Positions 1 to 5,613 of a stretch of DNA of 6,742 bases are shown here, piece after piece. The notes beneath the pieces were generated by a model that was given only the letters and a program-made list of their open reading frames with translations, ran no database searches and was not told where the DNA came from. The translations under genes and the position numbers were made by a program. Location: positions 1 through 6,742 of the forward strand of contig CAMLXE010000101.1 in NCBI GenBank assembly GCA_946490455.1, written 5' to 3'. Source of the stretch: an uncultured Desulfovibrio sp. Lineage in GTDB: Bacteria > Desulfobacterota > Desulfovibrionia > Desulfovibrionales > Desulfovibrionaceae. Numbering within the stretch: position 1 is the stretch's first letter; each line of letters opens with the position of its first letter.

Positions 1-128
1 CCGACGGCAAGCGCTACAAGAAGGTTCTGAAGCCTGGCGATGCTCCCGAAGCCGAATTCTGCATTCCTGCCGATCAGGTCGTTCTGGTGCGTGAATACTG
101 CAACCTGCATGGCCTCTGGAAAGCCTGA
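1..128 (+). CDS. dfx: desulfoferrodoxin (superoxide reductase), C-terminal fragment
   Basis: Only the last 41 codons are in the window; reading begins at base 3 and stops at TGA 126-128. The visible protein ends with EYCNLHGLWKA. The Cys and His of this CNxHG motif match the cysteine and histidine that ligate the catalytic iron (centre II) in desulfoferrodoxins and neelaredoxins, and the preceding segment fits the immunoglobulin-like sheet of that domain. The family reduces superoxide to hydrogen peroxide in the cytoplasm of anaerobes, taking electrons from rubredoxin. The rubredoxin gene follows 51 bases downstream on the same strand, as in the rbo-rub pair known from Desulfovibrio. The N-terminal domain is outside the window, so I cannot tell whether the extra FeCys4 centre (true desulfoferrodoxin) is present or absent (neelaredoxin-like). 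Confidence 0.88.
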   Translation, partial: DGKRYKKVLKPGDAPEAEFCIPADQVVLVREYCNLHGLWKA

Positions 129-179
129 TTGCCATCAGCAGCCCCTGGAATTTACCTAAAACAGTCTGGGAGAAGACCA

Positions 180-338
180 ATGGAAAAATATGTTTGCGGA
201 GTTTGTGGTTATGAGTATGATCCGGCACAGGGCGATCCCGATAACGGCATTGCTCCCGGTACGGCCTTTGCCGATCTGCCTGAAGACTGGTGCTGTCCTG
301 TCTGCGGCGCCGGCAAGTCGGAATTTTCTCCGGCCTAG
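180..338 (+). CDS. rub: rubredoxin
   Basis: This 52-residue protein has the usual length of Desulfovibrio rubredoxins. It carries the two iron-binding knuckles, CGVCGY (Cys6, Cys9) and CPVCGA (Cys39, Cys42), plus the conserved YEYDP and GDPDNGIAPGT segments and the aromatic core residues. The four cysteines hold one iron used for single-electron transfer in the cytoplasm. Sitting between the superoxide reductase gene and the ROO gene, it is very probably the electron donor to both. The start at 180 is supported by GGGAGA at 168-173, six bases upstream; an in-frame upstream start at 129 would add 17 residues with no family match. One oddity is Cys38, directly before ligand Cys39, where Desulfovibrio homologues I recall carry Val or Ala. 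Confidence 0.96.
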   Translation: MEKYVCGVCGYEYDPAQGDPDNGIAPGTAFADLPEDWCCPVCGAGKSEFSPA

Positions 339-353
339 GGCCTGACTCTTCTT

Positions 354-382
354 GAAGACTCTGGGGGTGTGGTGGTCTTTTT
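354..382 (+). terminator. weak terminator or attenuator between rub and roo
   Basis: GAAGAC at 354-359 can pair with GTCTTT at 375-380, closing a 15-base loop, and the T-run 378-382 follows. The stem is only six pairs (one G-U), so termination would be partial at best. It lies 16 bases after the rub stop and about 50 bases before the roo start, where it could lower read-through into roo-cydAB. Confidence 0.3.
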
Positions 383-422
383 CGCCGCACCTCCTTTGTT
401 TTACAACCATTTTTCATTGAAT

Positions 423-430
423 GGGGAGGA
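423..430 (+). promoter_or_regulatory. ribosome binding site deciding the roo start
   Basis: A strong Shine-Dalgarno sequence (GGGGAGGA) precedes two adjacent ATG codons at 432 and 435. Its core GGAGG (425-429) lies two bases from the first ATG and five from the second. The second ATG is therefore the more likely start, and the longer frame opening with GTG at 369 is unlikely. Confidence 0.75.
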
Positions 431-434
431 AATG

Positions 435-1649
435 ATGAAACCTTTTGAACTGGCCAAAGATGTGTTCTGGATTGGAGCCGTGGACTTCAACAAGCGCAAC
501 TTCCACGGCTACAGCCGCTCTCCCAGGGGGACAACCTATAATGCCTACCTGATTCGGGATGAGAAGAACGTTGTCTTTGATACGGTTGACAACGAATATG
601 CCGGCACCATGTTCTGCCGTCTGTCCAAGGCTCTCCCTCTGGAAAAGGTTGACTATATTGTCGTCAACCACACCGAAAAGGACCATTCAGGCGCTCTCTG
701 CCAGCTTGTGGAACGCTGCCATCCCGAAAAGATCTTTGTCTCCACCATCGGAAAACGCTTCCTTGACGCCCAGTTTGATACCTCCGGCTGGCCCATTCAG
801 GTGGTGAAGACCGGCGATGTCATCAACATAGGCAAGCGGAACATCCATTTTGTGGAAACGCGCATGCTGCACTGGCCCGACAGCATGGTATCCTACATTC
901 CTGAAGAAAAGATGCTCATCAGCAACGACGCCTTCGGCCAGAACATTGCCTCCTCCGAACGTTTCGCCGATCAGTATGACCGCAGTCTGCTCGAACAGGC
1001 CATCAAGGAATACTACTACAATATCGTGCTTCCCTTCTCGCCCATGGTTCTCAAGACTCTTGATCTGATTGCCTCCATGGGAATCGAGATTGAAACCATC
1101 GCGCCAGACCACGGCCTCATCTTCCGTACGGCCGAAGACTGCCGGTATATCCTTGAAACCTATCGGACCCTGGCCGAGCAGAAGCCCCAGCCCCGCGCCC
1201 TCATCGTGTATGACTCCATGTGGGGTTCCACCGGCATCATGGCCTCGGCCATCGGAACCGGACTTGAAGAGGAAGGCATCCCCTACCGCATTCTGGACAT
1301 CCAGAAAAACCACCACAGCGATGTCATGACGGAACTTGCCAACTGTGGTGCCGTGCTGGTGGGATCGGCAACGCACAACAATACCATCCTTCCCGAAATT
1401 GCCGATGTACTCACCTACATGAAGGGACTCCGTCCGCTGAATCGTGTGGGCGCGGCCTTTGGTTCCTACGGCTGGTCCGGAGAATCCGCAAAGATCATTC
1501 AGGAACATCTTGCTTCCATGCATATGGAACTGCCTGCCGAACCGCTGAAGATTCCCTTCGTTCCCAAGCATGAGGGACTCGCCCAGTGTGTTGCGCTCGG
1601 CAAGACCGTGGCTGCTGCGCTCAAGGCCAAATGCGGGATTGAAAACTGA
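435..1649 (+). CDS. roo: rubredoxin:oxygen oxidoreductase (flavodiiron protein)
   Basis: This 404-residue class A flavodiiron protein reduces O2 to water (and, in relatives, NO to N2O) in the cytoplasm, using electrons from rubredoxin. Residues 1 to about 250 form the metallo-beta-lactamase-like domain. Its diiron ligands are visible as H79-x-E81-x-D83-H84 (in NHTEKDHSGAL), H146 (MLHWPDSMVS), D165 (SNDAFGQN) and H226 (PDHGLIFR). With the start at 435 these match the numbering I recall for Desulfovibrio gigas ROO. The C-terminal flavodoxin domain (about 255-404) shows the FMN-binding segments YDSMWGST (259-266), GSATHNN (310-316) and FGSYGWSGES (342-351). There is no fused C-terminal rubredoxin domain; the partner is the separate rub gene upstream. 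cydA follows after 40 bases without a terminator, indicating co-transcription. Confidence 0.96.
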   Translation: MKPFELAKDVFWIGAVDFNKRNFHGYSRSPRGTTYNAYLIRDEKNVVFDTVDNEYAGTMFCRLSKALPLEKVDYIVVNHTEKDHSGALCQLVERCHPEKIFVSTIGKRFLDAQFDTSGWPIQVVKTGDVINIGKRNIHFVETRMLHWPDSMVSYIPEEKMLISNDAFGQNIASSERFADQYDRSLLEQAIKEYYYNIVLPFSPMVLKTLDLIASMGIEIETIAPDHGLIFRTAEDCRYILETYRTLAEQKPQPRALIVYDSMWGSTGIMASAIGTGLEEEGIPYRILDIQKNHHSDVMTELANCGAVLVGSATHNNTILPEIADVLTYMKGLRPLNRVGAAFGSYGWSGESAKIIQEHLASMHMELPAEPLKIPFVPKHEGLAQCVALGKTVAAALKAKCGIEN

Positions 1650-1689
1650 TGGCAACCCTCTACCCGACTCCTAAACAAGGGAGGACTCC

Positions 1690-2997
1690 ATGGATGTAAT
1701 CCTGCTGTCGCGGCTTCAGTTTGCCGTGGCCGTCTTCTTCCATTTCATCTTTGTCCCGCTGACCCTTGGTCTTGTCGTACTCCTTGCCATCATGGAAACG
1801 CTCTATGTGCGCACCGGAGACGAAATCTACAAGAGAATGACCAAATTCTGGGGCAAGCTCTTCCTCATCAACTTTACGCTGGGCGTTGTCACCGGGATTA
1901 CGCTCGAATTTCAGTTCGGAACAAACTGGTCCCGCTATTCCGAGTATGTGGGCGACATCTTTGGCTCTCTGCTCGCCATTGAAGCAACGGCCGCCTTCTT
2001 CCTGGAATCCACCTTCCTGGCCGTCTGGGCCTTTGGCTGGGAGAAGGTCAGCAAGAAGGTCCATCTTGCCGCCATCTGGCTTGTGGCCATTGCCTCCAAC
2101 CTTTCGGCCTTCTGGATCATTCTTGCCAACGGCTGGATGCAGAATCCCGTAGGCTACGTCCTGCGCAATGGACGGGCAGAACTGGAAAGCTTCATTGAGG
2201 TCATTACCAATTCCTTCGCCTGGGGACAGTATGCGCATACCATTCTGGCCTCGTGGATGCTCGGCGGCTTCTTCGTCCTTGGCGTATCCGCATGGCATCT
2301 GGCCAGAAAGAACGAACTCGACTTCTTCAAGCGTTCCATCAGGATTGCCGCACCCTTTACCCTCATCCTCGTGCTGCTGCTGGGACTTCAGGGGCACCAT
2401 CATGCTCAGGTCGTCGCCGAAATGCAGCCCGTCAAGCTGGCAGCCATGGAATCCCACTGGGAAACGGACACCCATGTTCCCATGTACCTCCTGGCATGGC
2501 CCGATCAGGAAAACGGGGAAAACCTCATTGAGGCGCTGCCCGTTCCCAGCATGCTCAGCATTCTGGCCTTCAATTCCCCCAGCGCCGAAGTCAAGGGCCT
2601 GAACGCCTTCCCGGCAGAAGACATTCCGCCGGTTCTGCCCACGTTCCTCTCCTTCCGGTTCATGGTCGGCTGCGCAGGCATCTTCGTCATTCTGGCTGTC
2701 CTTGCCTGGTGGTATCGCAAGGATCTGGAAAACCATCCGCGCGTTCTCAAGGCCCTGGCCTATGTCATTCCGCTGCCCTACCTCGGCATCATGGCCGGAT
2801 GGGCCGTGGCCGAAATCGGACGTCAGCCCTGGATTGTCTATGGACTCATGCGGACCTCGGATGCCGTTTCCCCCATTCCGACCTCTTCCGTCGGCATTTC
2901 CCTTGTGGCCTTCATCGTGATCTATTCGTTCCTCGGTATTCTGGACATCTATCTGCTGCGCAAATATGCCCTCAAAGGGCCTGAGGCTCAGGTCTGA
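1690..2997 (+). CDS. cydA: cytochrome bd ubiquinol oxidase subunit I (short Q-loop)
   Basis: CydA carries the three haems (b558, b595, d) of the bd oxidase, which oxidises quinol in the inner membrane and reduces O2 to water without pumping protons. This 435-residue protein has about nine hydrophobic segments. Likely haem ligands and conserved residues are H18 (FFHFIFVPLT), E98 and E106, H183 (QYAHTILASW), M325 (SFRFMVG) and E375 just before GRQPW (377-381). The quinol-binding Q-loop begins at QPVKLAAMESHWET (246-259). It is much shorter than in Escherichia coli CydA (522 residues), so this is the short-loop type. The start is supported by GGAGG at 1680-1684, five bases upstream. cydB follows after 33 bases. 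Its position behind roo places membrane O2 reduction in the same unit as cytoplasmic O2 reduction. Confidence 0.97.
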   Translation: MDVILLSRLQFAVAVFFHFIFVPLTLGLVVLLAIMETLYVRTGDEIYKRMTKFWGKLFLINFTLGVVTGITLEFQFGTNWSRYSEYVGDIFGSLLAIEATAAFFLESTFLAVWAFGWEKVSKKVHLAAIWLVAIASNLSAFWIILANGWMQNPVGYVLRNGRAELESFIEVITNSFAWGQYAHTILASWMLGGFFVLGVSAWHLARKNELDFFKRSIRIAAPFTLILVLLLGLQGHHHAQVVAEMQPVKLAAMESHWETDTHVPMYLLAWPDQENGENLIEALPVPSMLSILAFNSPSAEVKGLNAFPAEDIPPVLPTFLSFRFMVGCAGIFVILAVLAWWYRKDLENHPRVLKALAYVIPLPYLGIMAGWAVAEIGRQPWIVYGLMRTSDAVSPIPTSSVGISLVAFIVIYSFLGILDIYLLRKYALKGPEAQV

Positions 2998-3030
2998 CCG
3001 GCCTTCATTCGCTACCAAGAGGATATTGTC

Positions 3031-4059
3031 ATGCTTGAAACCACCTGGTTTGTACTCTGGGGACTGCTCTGGGCAGTCTATTTCATCCTCGACGGATTCG
3101 ATTTTGGGCTGGGGACACTGCTTCCTTTCCTCGCCCGGAACGACGACGAAAAACGTATTATCTACAACGCTGCCGGCCCCTACTGGGACGGTAACGAAGT
3201 CTGGCTCATCACCGCAGGAGGCGTGACCTTTGCGGCCTTCCCCAAGGCCTATGCCGTCATGTTCAGCGCGCTCTATGCTCCGCTGCTTCTTCTGCTCTTT
3301 GCCCTGATCTTCCGGGCCGTATCCTTTGAATTCCGCAACAAGAAGGACTGCGCCTGCTGGCGCAGGTTCTGGGATGTCTGCCAGTTCCTCGGCAACCTCC
3401 TTCCCGCCCTGCTCCTCGGCGTTGCCTTTGCCAACCTCTTCATGGGCATTCCCATTGACGAAAATGGCGTCTATCACGGCAACCTGCTGAAGCTGCTCAA
3501 CCCCTACGGTCTGGCCGGCGGTATCTTCTTTGTGGTCATGTTCTGCCTGCATGGCGCACTGTGGCTGGCCCTCAAATCCACAGATGCCCTCCATGCCCGG
3601 GCAGTCAGCACGGCACAGATGCTCTGGCCCTTCCTCGTGGCGCTGGTCATCGCCTTCCTCGGCATGACCGCCTTCTATACGGACCTCTATGCCAACTACG
3701 TCTCCCATCCGGCCCTGCTGGTGCTTCCCATTGTCGCTGTCGCGGCTCTGCTGACCCTGCGTGCCATGCTGGCAGGAGACAATCTGCTTGGCGCCTGGTT
3801 CTGCAGCGCCCTCTTCATTCTTGCCGTCACCTTCTTCGGGGTTCTCGGCATGTTCCCGGGCATCATCATCTCCAGCCTCGATCCGGCCTACAGCGTAACC
3901 GCCTTCAATGGCGCCTCCAGCCCGCTGACGCTCAAGATCATGCTTGGAGTGACCCTGGTATGCGTTCCTGTTGTCATTGCCTATCAGGCATGGGTCTATT
4001 ACACCTTTGCCCACAAGGTAACGCCTGAAAGTATCAGACAGGACAGCCACGCCTACTAG
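3031..4059 (+). CDS. cydB: cytochrome bd ubiquinol oxidase subunit II
   Basis: CydB is the structural partner of CydA in the inner-membrane bd oxidase. The 342-residue protein is strongly hydrophobic, with about eight or nine membrane segments. It carries the family signatures LDGFDFG (20-26) near the first membrane helix, GPYWDGNEVW (49-58), FPGIIISS (275-282) and the AYQAWVYYTF segment near the C-terminus. The length fits the usual 330-380 residues. AAGAGGA at 3017-3023, seven bases before ATG 3031, supports the start. It is the last gene of the operon: a strong terminator begins 22 bases after the stop. I see no CydX-like small membrane subunit between the stop and that terminator. Confidence 0.97.
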   Translation: MLETTWFVLWGLLWAVYFILDGFDFGLGTLLPFLARNDDEKRIIYNAAGPYWDGNEVWLITAGGVTFAAFPKAYAVMFSALYAPLLLLLFALIFRAVSFEFRNKKDCACWRRFWDVCQFLGNLLPALLLGVAFANLFMGIPIDENGVYHGNLLKLLNPYGLAGGIFFVVMFCLHGALWLALKSTDALHARAVSTAQMLWPFLVALVIAFLGMTAFYTDLYANYVSHPALLVLPIVAVAALLTLRAMLAGDNLLGAWFCSALFILAVTFFGVLGMFPGIIISSLDPAYSVTAFNGASSPLTLKIMLGVTLVCVPVVIAYQAWVYYTFAHKVTPESIRQDSHAY

Positions 4060-4081
4060 ACTTCCCCGTCATCCTGAACAG

Positions 4082-4115
4082 AAGGCTCTTCATGGACACC
4101 ATGAAGGGCCTTTTT
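4082..4115 (+). terminator. intrinsic terminator of the dfx-rub-roo-cydAB operon
   Basis: A 14-pair stem (4082-4095 with 4099-4112, one G-U pair) closes the three-base loop ACA, and a T-run fills 4111-4115. It starts 22 bases after the cydB stop. The flanking A residues on the left are few, so it acts mainly on + strand transcripts. Confidence 0.9.
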
Positions 4116-4156
4116 CATGGCGTCGCAATCGATCCGCCCGCACCCGTCCGCACAAA

Positions 4157-4186
4157 TTGACAAGCCCTTCCCCCGCCATGTACAAG
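4157..4186 (+). promoter_or_regulatory. possible sigma70-type promoter before the small lipoprotein ORF
   Basis: A perfect TTGACA (4157-4162) is followed after 18 bases by TACAAG (4181-4186, four of six matches to TATAAT), preceded directly by TG. Transcription would start about 60 bases upstream of the ATG at 4250. The -10 match is weak, so this is tentative. Confidence 0.3.
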
Positions 4187-4249
4187 CAGGAAGCACAGCA
4201 AGGGACCGGACGGCCCCTTCTCCAACCATCAACACGCGGTGCAGCAATC

Positions 4250-4468
4250 ATGATTCAACCCATTCGTACCATCCTGCTTCTGTTCCTGATCGCCTTTCTG
4301 CCTCTTGGCTGCTCGCACATCGGTGAAGCTGCCAGAAAGGCAAAGGCCGGCATCGAAAACGCCATCAATGACACCAGATCCGGCTACAACAAGGGCTATT
4401 CCGAAGAAAAGGGACAGAAGAGTTCCTCCAGCCGGACCTCCTCAAAGGACAGCGTGGCGCATCTCTAG
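4250..4468 (+). CDS. small putative lipoprotein, function unknown
   Basis: I do not recognise this 72-residue ORF. It begins MIQPIR, then has a hydrophobic stretch (about residues 7-19) ending in LPLGC with Cys21, which resembles a type II signal peptide and lipobox, although Pro at the -3 position is unusual. The mature part would be about 52 residues, polar and charged (EAARKAKAGIENAIND), with a Ser/Lys-rich tail (about 57-67). That suits a short surface or periplasmic lipoprotein. Several hydrophobic residues right after an Arg in the first six positions favour a real signal peptide. Against it, no good Shine-Dalgarno sequence precedes ATG 4250, and no clear terminator follows. An in-frame TTG at 4157 would extend the protein, but that extension looks non-coding. 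It stands alone downstream of the cydB terminator. Confidence 0.5.
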   Translation: MIQPIRTILLLFLIAFLPLGCSHIGEAARKAKAGIENAINDTRSGYNKGYSEEKGQKSSSSRTSSKDSVAHL

Positions 4469-5021
4469 AATATCGGGAGACAGCCCTTCCATGCCCTGTA
4501 CCGGCCATCTGGTCGTATCGGAAGAGTGTAGCCTCCCTGTCTTTCGGACCTGCCATGCGGAATGCCGTTCTTTTCGGCAGCACGCCAGTCCGCTCTCGGC
4601 CCGGCCGCCCCATCTCCATGGATACAGGCAGAAAGCCTGTTGCCCGGCGAACGGCATCACACCAGAAAGTCTTGCTCTCCGGGACGGGTACCCTGCTTTC
4701 ATTCCCTTTCCCCAACTGGCCTTCTCGTCTTCCCCCATCCTTTCACAGTCTTTCCCTTCCAGCACAAAGCGAACAGCCACCTTCTGAGGCGTCAGCCCCG
4801 CCCGAGGTCTGCGAAAAAACCGTGTCTCCCAGTCCTTCATCATGGCCGAACGGGCAGCGCACCCGCTCTGGTCCCCGGATACCGCCGGGTTCAGAGCGTA
4901 ACGGGTCCGAAAACGGCGCATGCATGACGCTTGTCCAGCAGAGACAGGCGACCCGAATCGCCCTACGGCCTTTCAGAAAAGACCCTGCACAACGACAGCA
5001 GACCGCACCAGAAATCCGGAT
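4469..5021. other. 553-base stretch without a supportable gene
   Basis: Open frames exist on both strands. They are Pro/Arg/Ser-rich or lack Shine-Dalgarno sequences and recognisable domains, so I call none. The only clear structure is a long hairpin at 4864-4898. CGCTCTG (4864-4870) pairs with CAGAGCG (4892-4898), and inside it CCCGG (4874-4878) pairs with CCGGG (4885-4889). ACC/GGT pairing at 4861-4863 and 4904-4906 may extend it. No T-run follows on either strand, so it is not a terminator. The region could be decayed coding sequence or an unrecognised RNA or repeat element. Confidence 0.5.
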
Positions 5022-5059
5022 AAAAAAGGCCCGCCGAAGCGAGCAGTCGCTTCAGCGGG
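5022..5059 (-). terminator. intrinsic terminator of the candidate small RNA
   Basis: On the minus strand CCCGC (5059-5055) pairs with GCGGG (5034-5030), and GAAGCGA (5053-5047) pairs with TCGCTTC (5042-5036), with one mismatch between the two helices and a four-base loop. Six T residues follow (5027-5022). The + strand lacks a T-run after the stem, so the direction is clear. No convincing minus-strand coding region ends just before it, which favours an RNA gene upstream. Confidence 0.8.
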
Positions 5060-5178
5060 ATATGCCGGTACCGTGGCAACATTTCAGCAGACGCCATCGG
5101 GCAGTTCCGATGCGCATGGCTCTCGGGGGCATCGGGCAACGCCGGAGGCAAGAGCCACCTGCTGCCCCACTGTTGCCC
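5022..5178 (-). ncRNA. candidate structured small RNA with its own terminator
   Basis: Read on the minus strand, this segment can fold into a closed multi-branch structure. GGCAACA (5177-5171) pairs with TGTTGCC (5081-5075). CAGCAG (5164-5159) pairs with CTGCTG (5090-5085). Inside these are two arms: TGGCTCT (5157-5151) with AGAGCCA (5123-5117), and CATCGG (5112-5107) with CCGATG (5100-5095) over a six-base loop. A GC-rich hairpin with T-run (5059-5022) ends the element, and a TATATT box lies just upstream (5187-5182). An upstream minus-strand terminator (5282-5239) insulates it, so it would be its own transcript. There is also a competing fold: GGGCAAC (5178-5172) matches GTTGCCC (5140-5134), and GGGGCA (5167-5162) matches TGCCCC (5131-5126). 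I see no signatures of SRP RNA, tmRNA or RNase P RNA; a divergent 6S-like RNA is not excluded. The fold was found by eye, without energy calculation. Confidence 0.42.
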
Positions 5179-5181
5179 CAG

Positions 5182-5187
5182 AATATA
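5182..5187 (-). promoter_or_regulatory. possible -10 box for the candidate small RNA
   Basis: TATATT on the minus strand (5187-5182) matches TATAAT at five of six positions. A start about seven bases downstream would fall at about 5175, within or at the edge of the first predicted stem (5177-5171). No good -35 hexamer is seen at the usual distance. Confidence 0.3.
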
Positions 5188-5238
5188 TTGAGTCGGGTTC
5201 GGACAGAATACATGCACTTTTGCGCATCAGGAACGCAC

Positions 5239-5282
5239 AAAAAAAGCTCCCGCACGCACTTGCGAACATCTGCGGGAGCTTT
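5239..5282 (-). terminator. strong minus-strand intrinsic terminator
   Basis: A perfect 12-pair stem (5243-5254 with 5271-5282) encloses a 16-base loop. The minus strand then reads seven T residues (5245-5239). The + strand has only a short TTT after the stem, so the structure works mainly leftward. It isolates the candidate small RNA from transcription coming from the tRNA side. Confidence 0.8.
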
Positions 5283-5346
5283 GGATACGTTGTGATGAGA
5301 GGATTGAACGATATTGCACCATGCCAAGACAATGTATTTTGACAAT

Positions 5347-5386
5347 AAAAAAATGCCAACGGAAATGCCAGCCTTTTGCCGGCATT
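5347..5386 (-). terminator. probable minus-strand terminator with repeated arm
   Basis: On the minus strand a nine-pair stem (5386-5378 with 5372-5364) closes the loop AAAAG. Its single imperfect pair is G-U on this strand but A-C on the + strand, which indicates the strand. The T-run (5353-5347) lies ten bases further on. A second GGCATT copy (5357-5352), directly before the T-run, could replace the first copy as the 3' arm, bringing the stem next to the T-run. Confidence 0.5.
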
Positions 5387-5424
5387 CATATGGCAATGAG
5401 ACTGCAAGAGAGCAAAGAAAGGGC

Positions 5425-5467
5425 AAAAAAATAAGTCTCACAAGCAGTTAGGTACGTTGTGAGACTT
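5425..5467 (-). terminator. intrinsic terminator of tRNA-Ala
   Basis: A perfect 11-pair stem (5433-5443 with 5457-5467) encloses a 13-base loop, and the minus strand then reads a T-run (5431-5425). It begins 15 bases after the encoded CCA end of the tRNA, as expected for a single-tRNA transcript. Confidence 0.88.
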
Positions 5468-5482
5468 TATGATATTCTTGTC

Positions 5483-5558
5483 TGGTGGAGATGAGGGGGA
5501 TTGAACCCCTGGCCTCAGCGATGCGAACGCTGCGCTCTCCCAGCTGAGCTACATCCCC
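5483..5558 (-). tRNA. tRNA-Ala (anticodon CGC)
   Basis: This is a complete 76-base cloverleaf including an encoded CCA end (minus-strand 5485-5483). The acceptor stem GGGGATG pairs with CATCTCC and contains the G3-U70 wobble pair that marks alanine tRNAs. The D stem is GCTC/GAGC, and the anticodon stem CAGCG/CGCTG holds the loop TTCGCAT with anticodon CGC, reading GCG. The T arm is AGGGG, TTCAATC, CCCCT, and the discriminator base is A. It has its own promoter and terminator and is not part of an rRNA operon in this window. Confidence 0.98.
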
Positions 5559-5584
5559 ACGCCAGTTGGAGAACCAACGGGTTA

Positions 5585-5613
5585 TCTCTAGGTATTTGGT
5601 ACGTTCTTGTCAA
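5585..5613 (-). promoter_or_regulatory. promoter of tRNA-Ala
   Basis: On the minus strand a perfect TTGACA (5613-5608) is followed after 17 bases by TAGAGA (5590-5585, three of six matches to TATAAT). Transcription would start near 5578, about 20 bases before the tRNA. The leader can form a small hairpin (GTTGG/CCAAC, 5578-5574 with 5569-5565). Position and the perfect -35 make this credible despite the weak -10. Confidence 0.65.

Noticed and set aside
369..434. Upstream GTG start for roo, adding 22 residues
   Set aside because: The strong ribosome site at 423-430 would fall inside the gene, and the added residues do not resemble the N-terminus of known ROO proteins.
687..1655. A 322-codon minus-strand frame opposite roo
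   Set aside because: It is wholly antisense to roo, whose diiron and FMN motifs are unmistakable, and shows no recognisable protein features.
1660..4050. A 796-codon open frame on the minus strand across cydA and cydB
   Set aside because: It is antisense to two certain membrane-protein genes and encodes a strongly hydrophilic Gly/Glu/His/Gln-rich product, the usual mirror of hydrophobic codons. No domain or ribosome site is seen.
4442..4921. A 159-codon minus-strand frame containing MMKDWETRFF
   Set aside because: No Shine-Dalgarno sequence precedes its possible ATG starts, the product is Arg/Trp/Cys-rich with no family match, and it overlaps the end of the small lipoprotein ORF.
4555..5295. 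A 246-codon + strand frame in the gene-free stretch
   Set aside because: The product is rich in Pro, Arg and Ser, has no domain and no clear ribosome site, and overlaps the minus-strand terminators and the candidate RNA.
5052..5441. A 129-codon minus-strand frame with a hydrophobic N-terminus
   Set aside because: It begins inside the tRNA terminator hairpin, runs through two further terminators and stops inside the stem of a fourth, so it would not be transcribed as one message.
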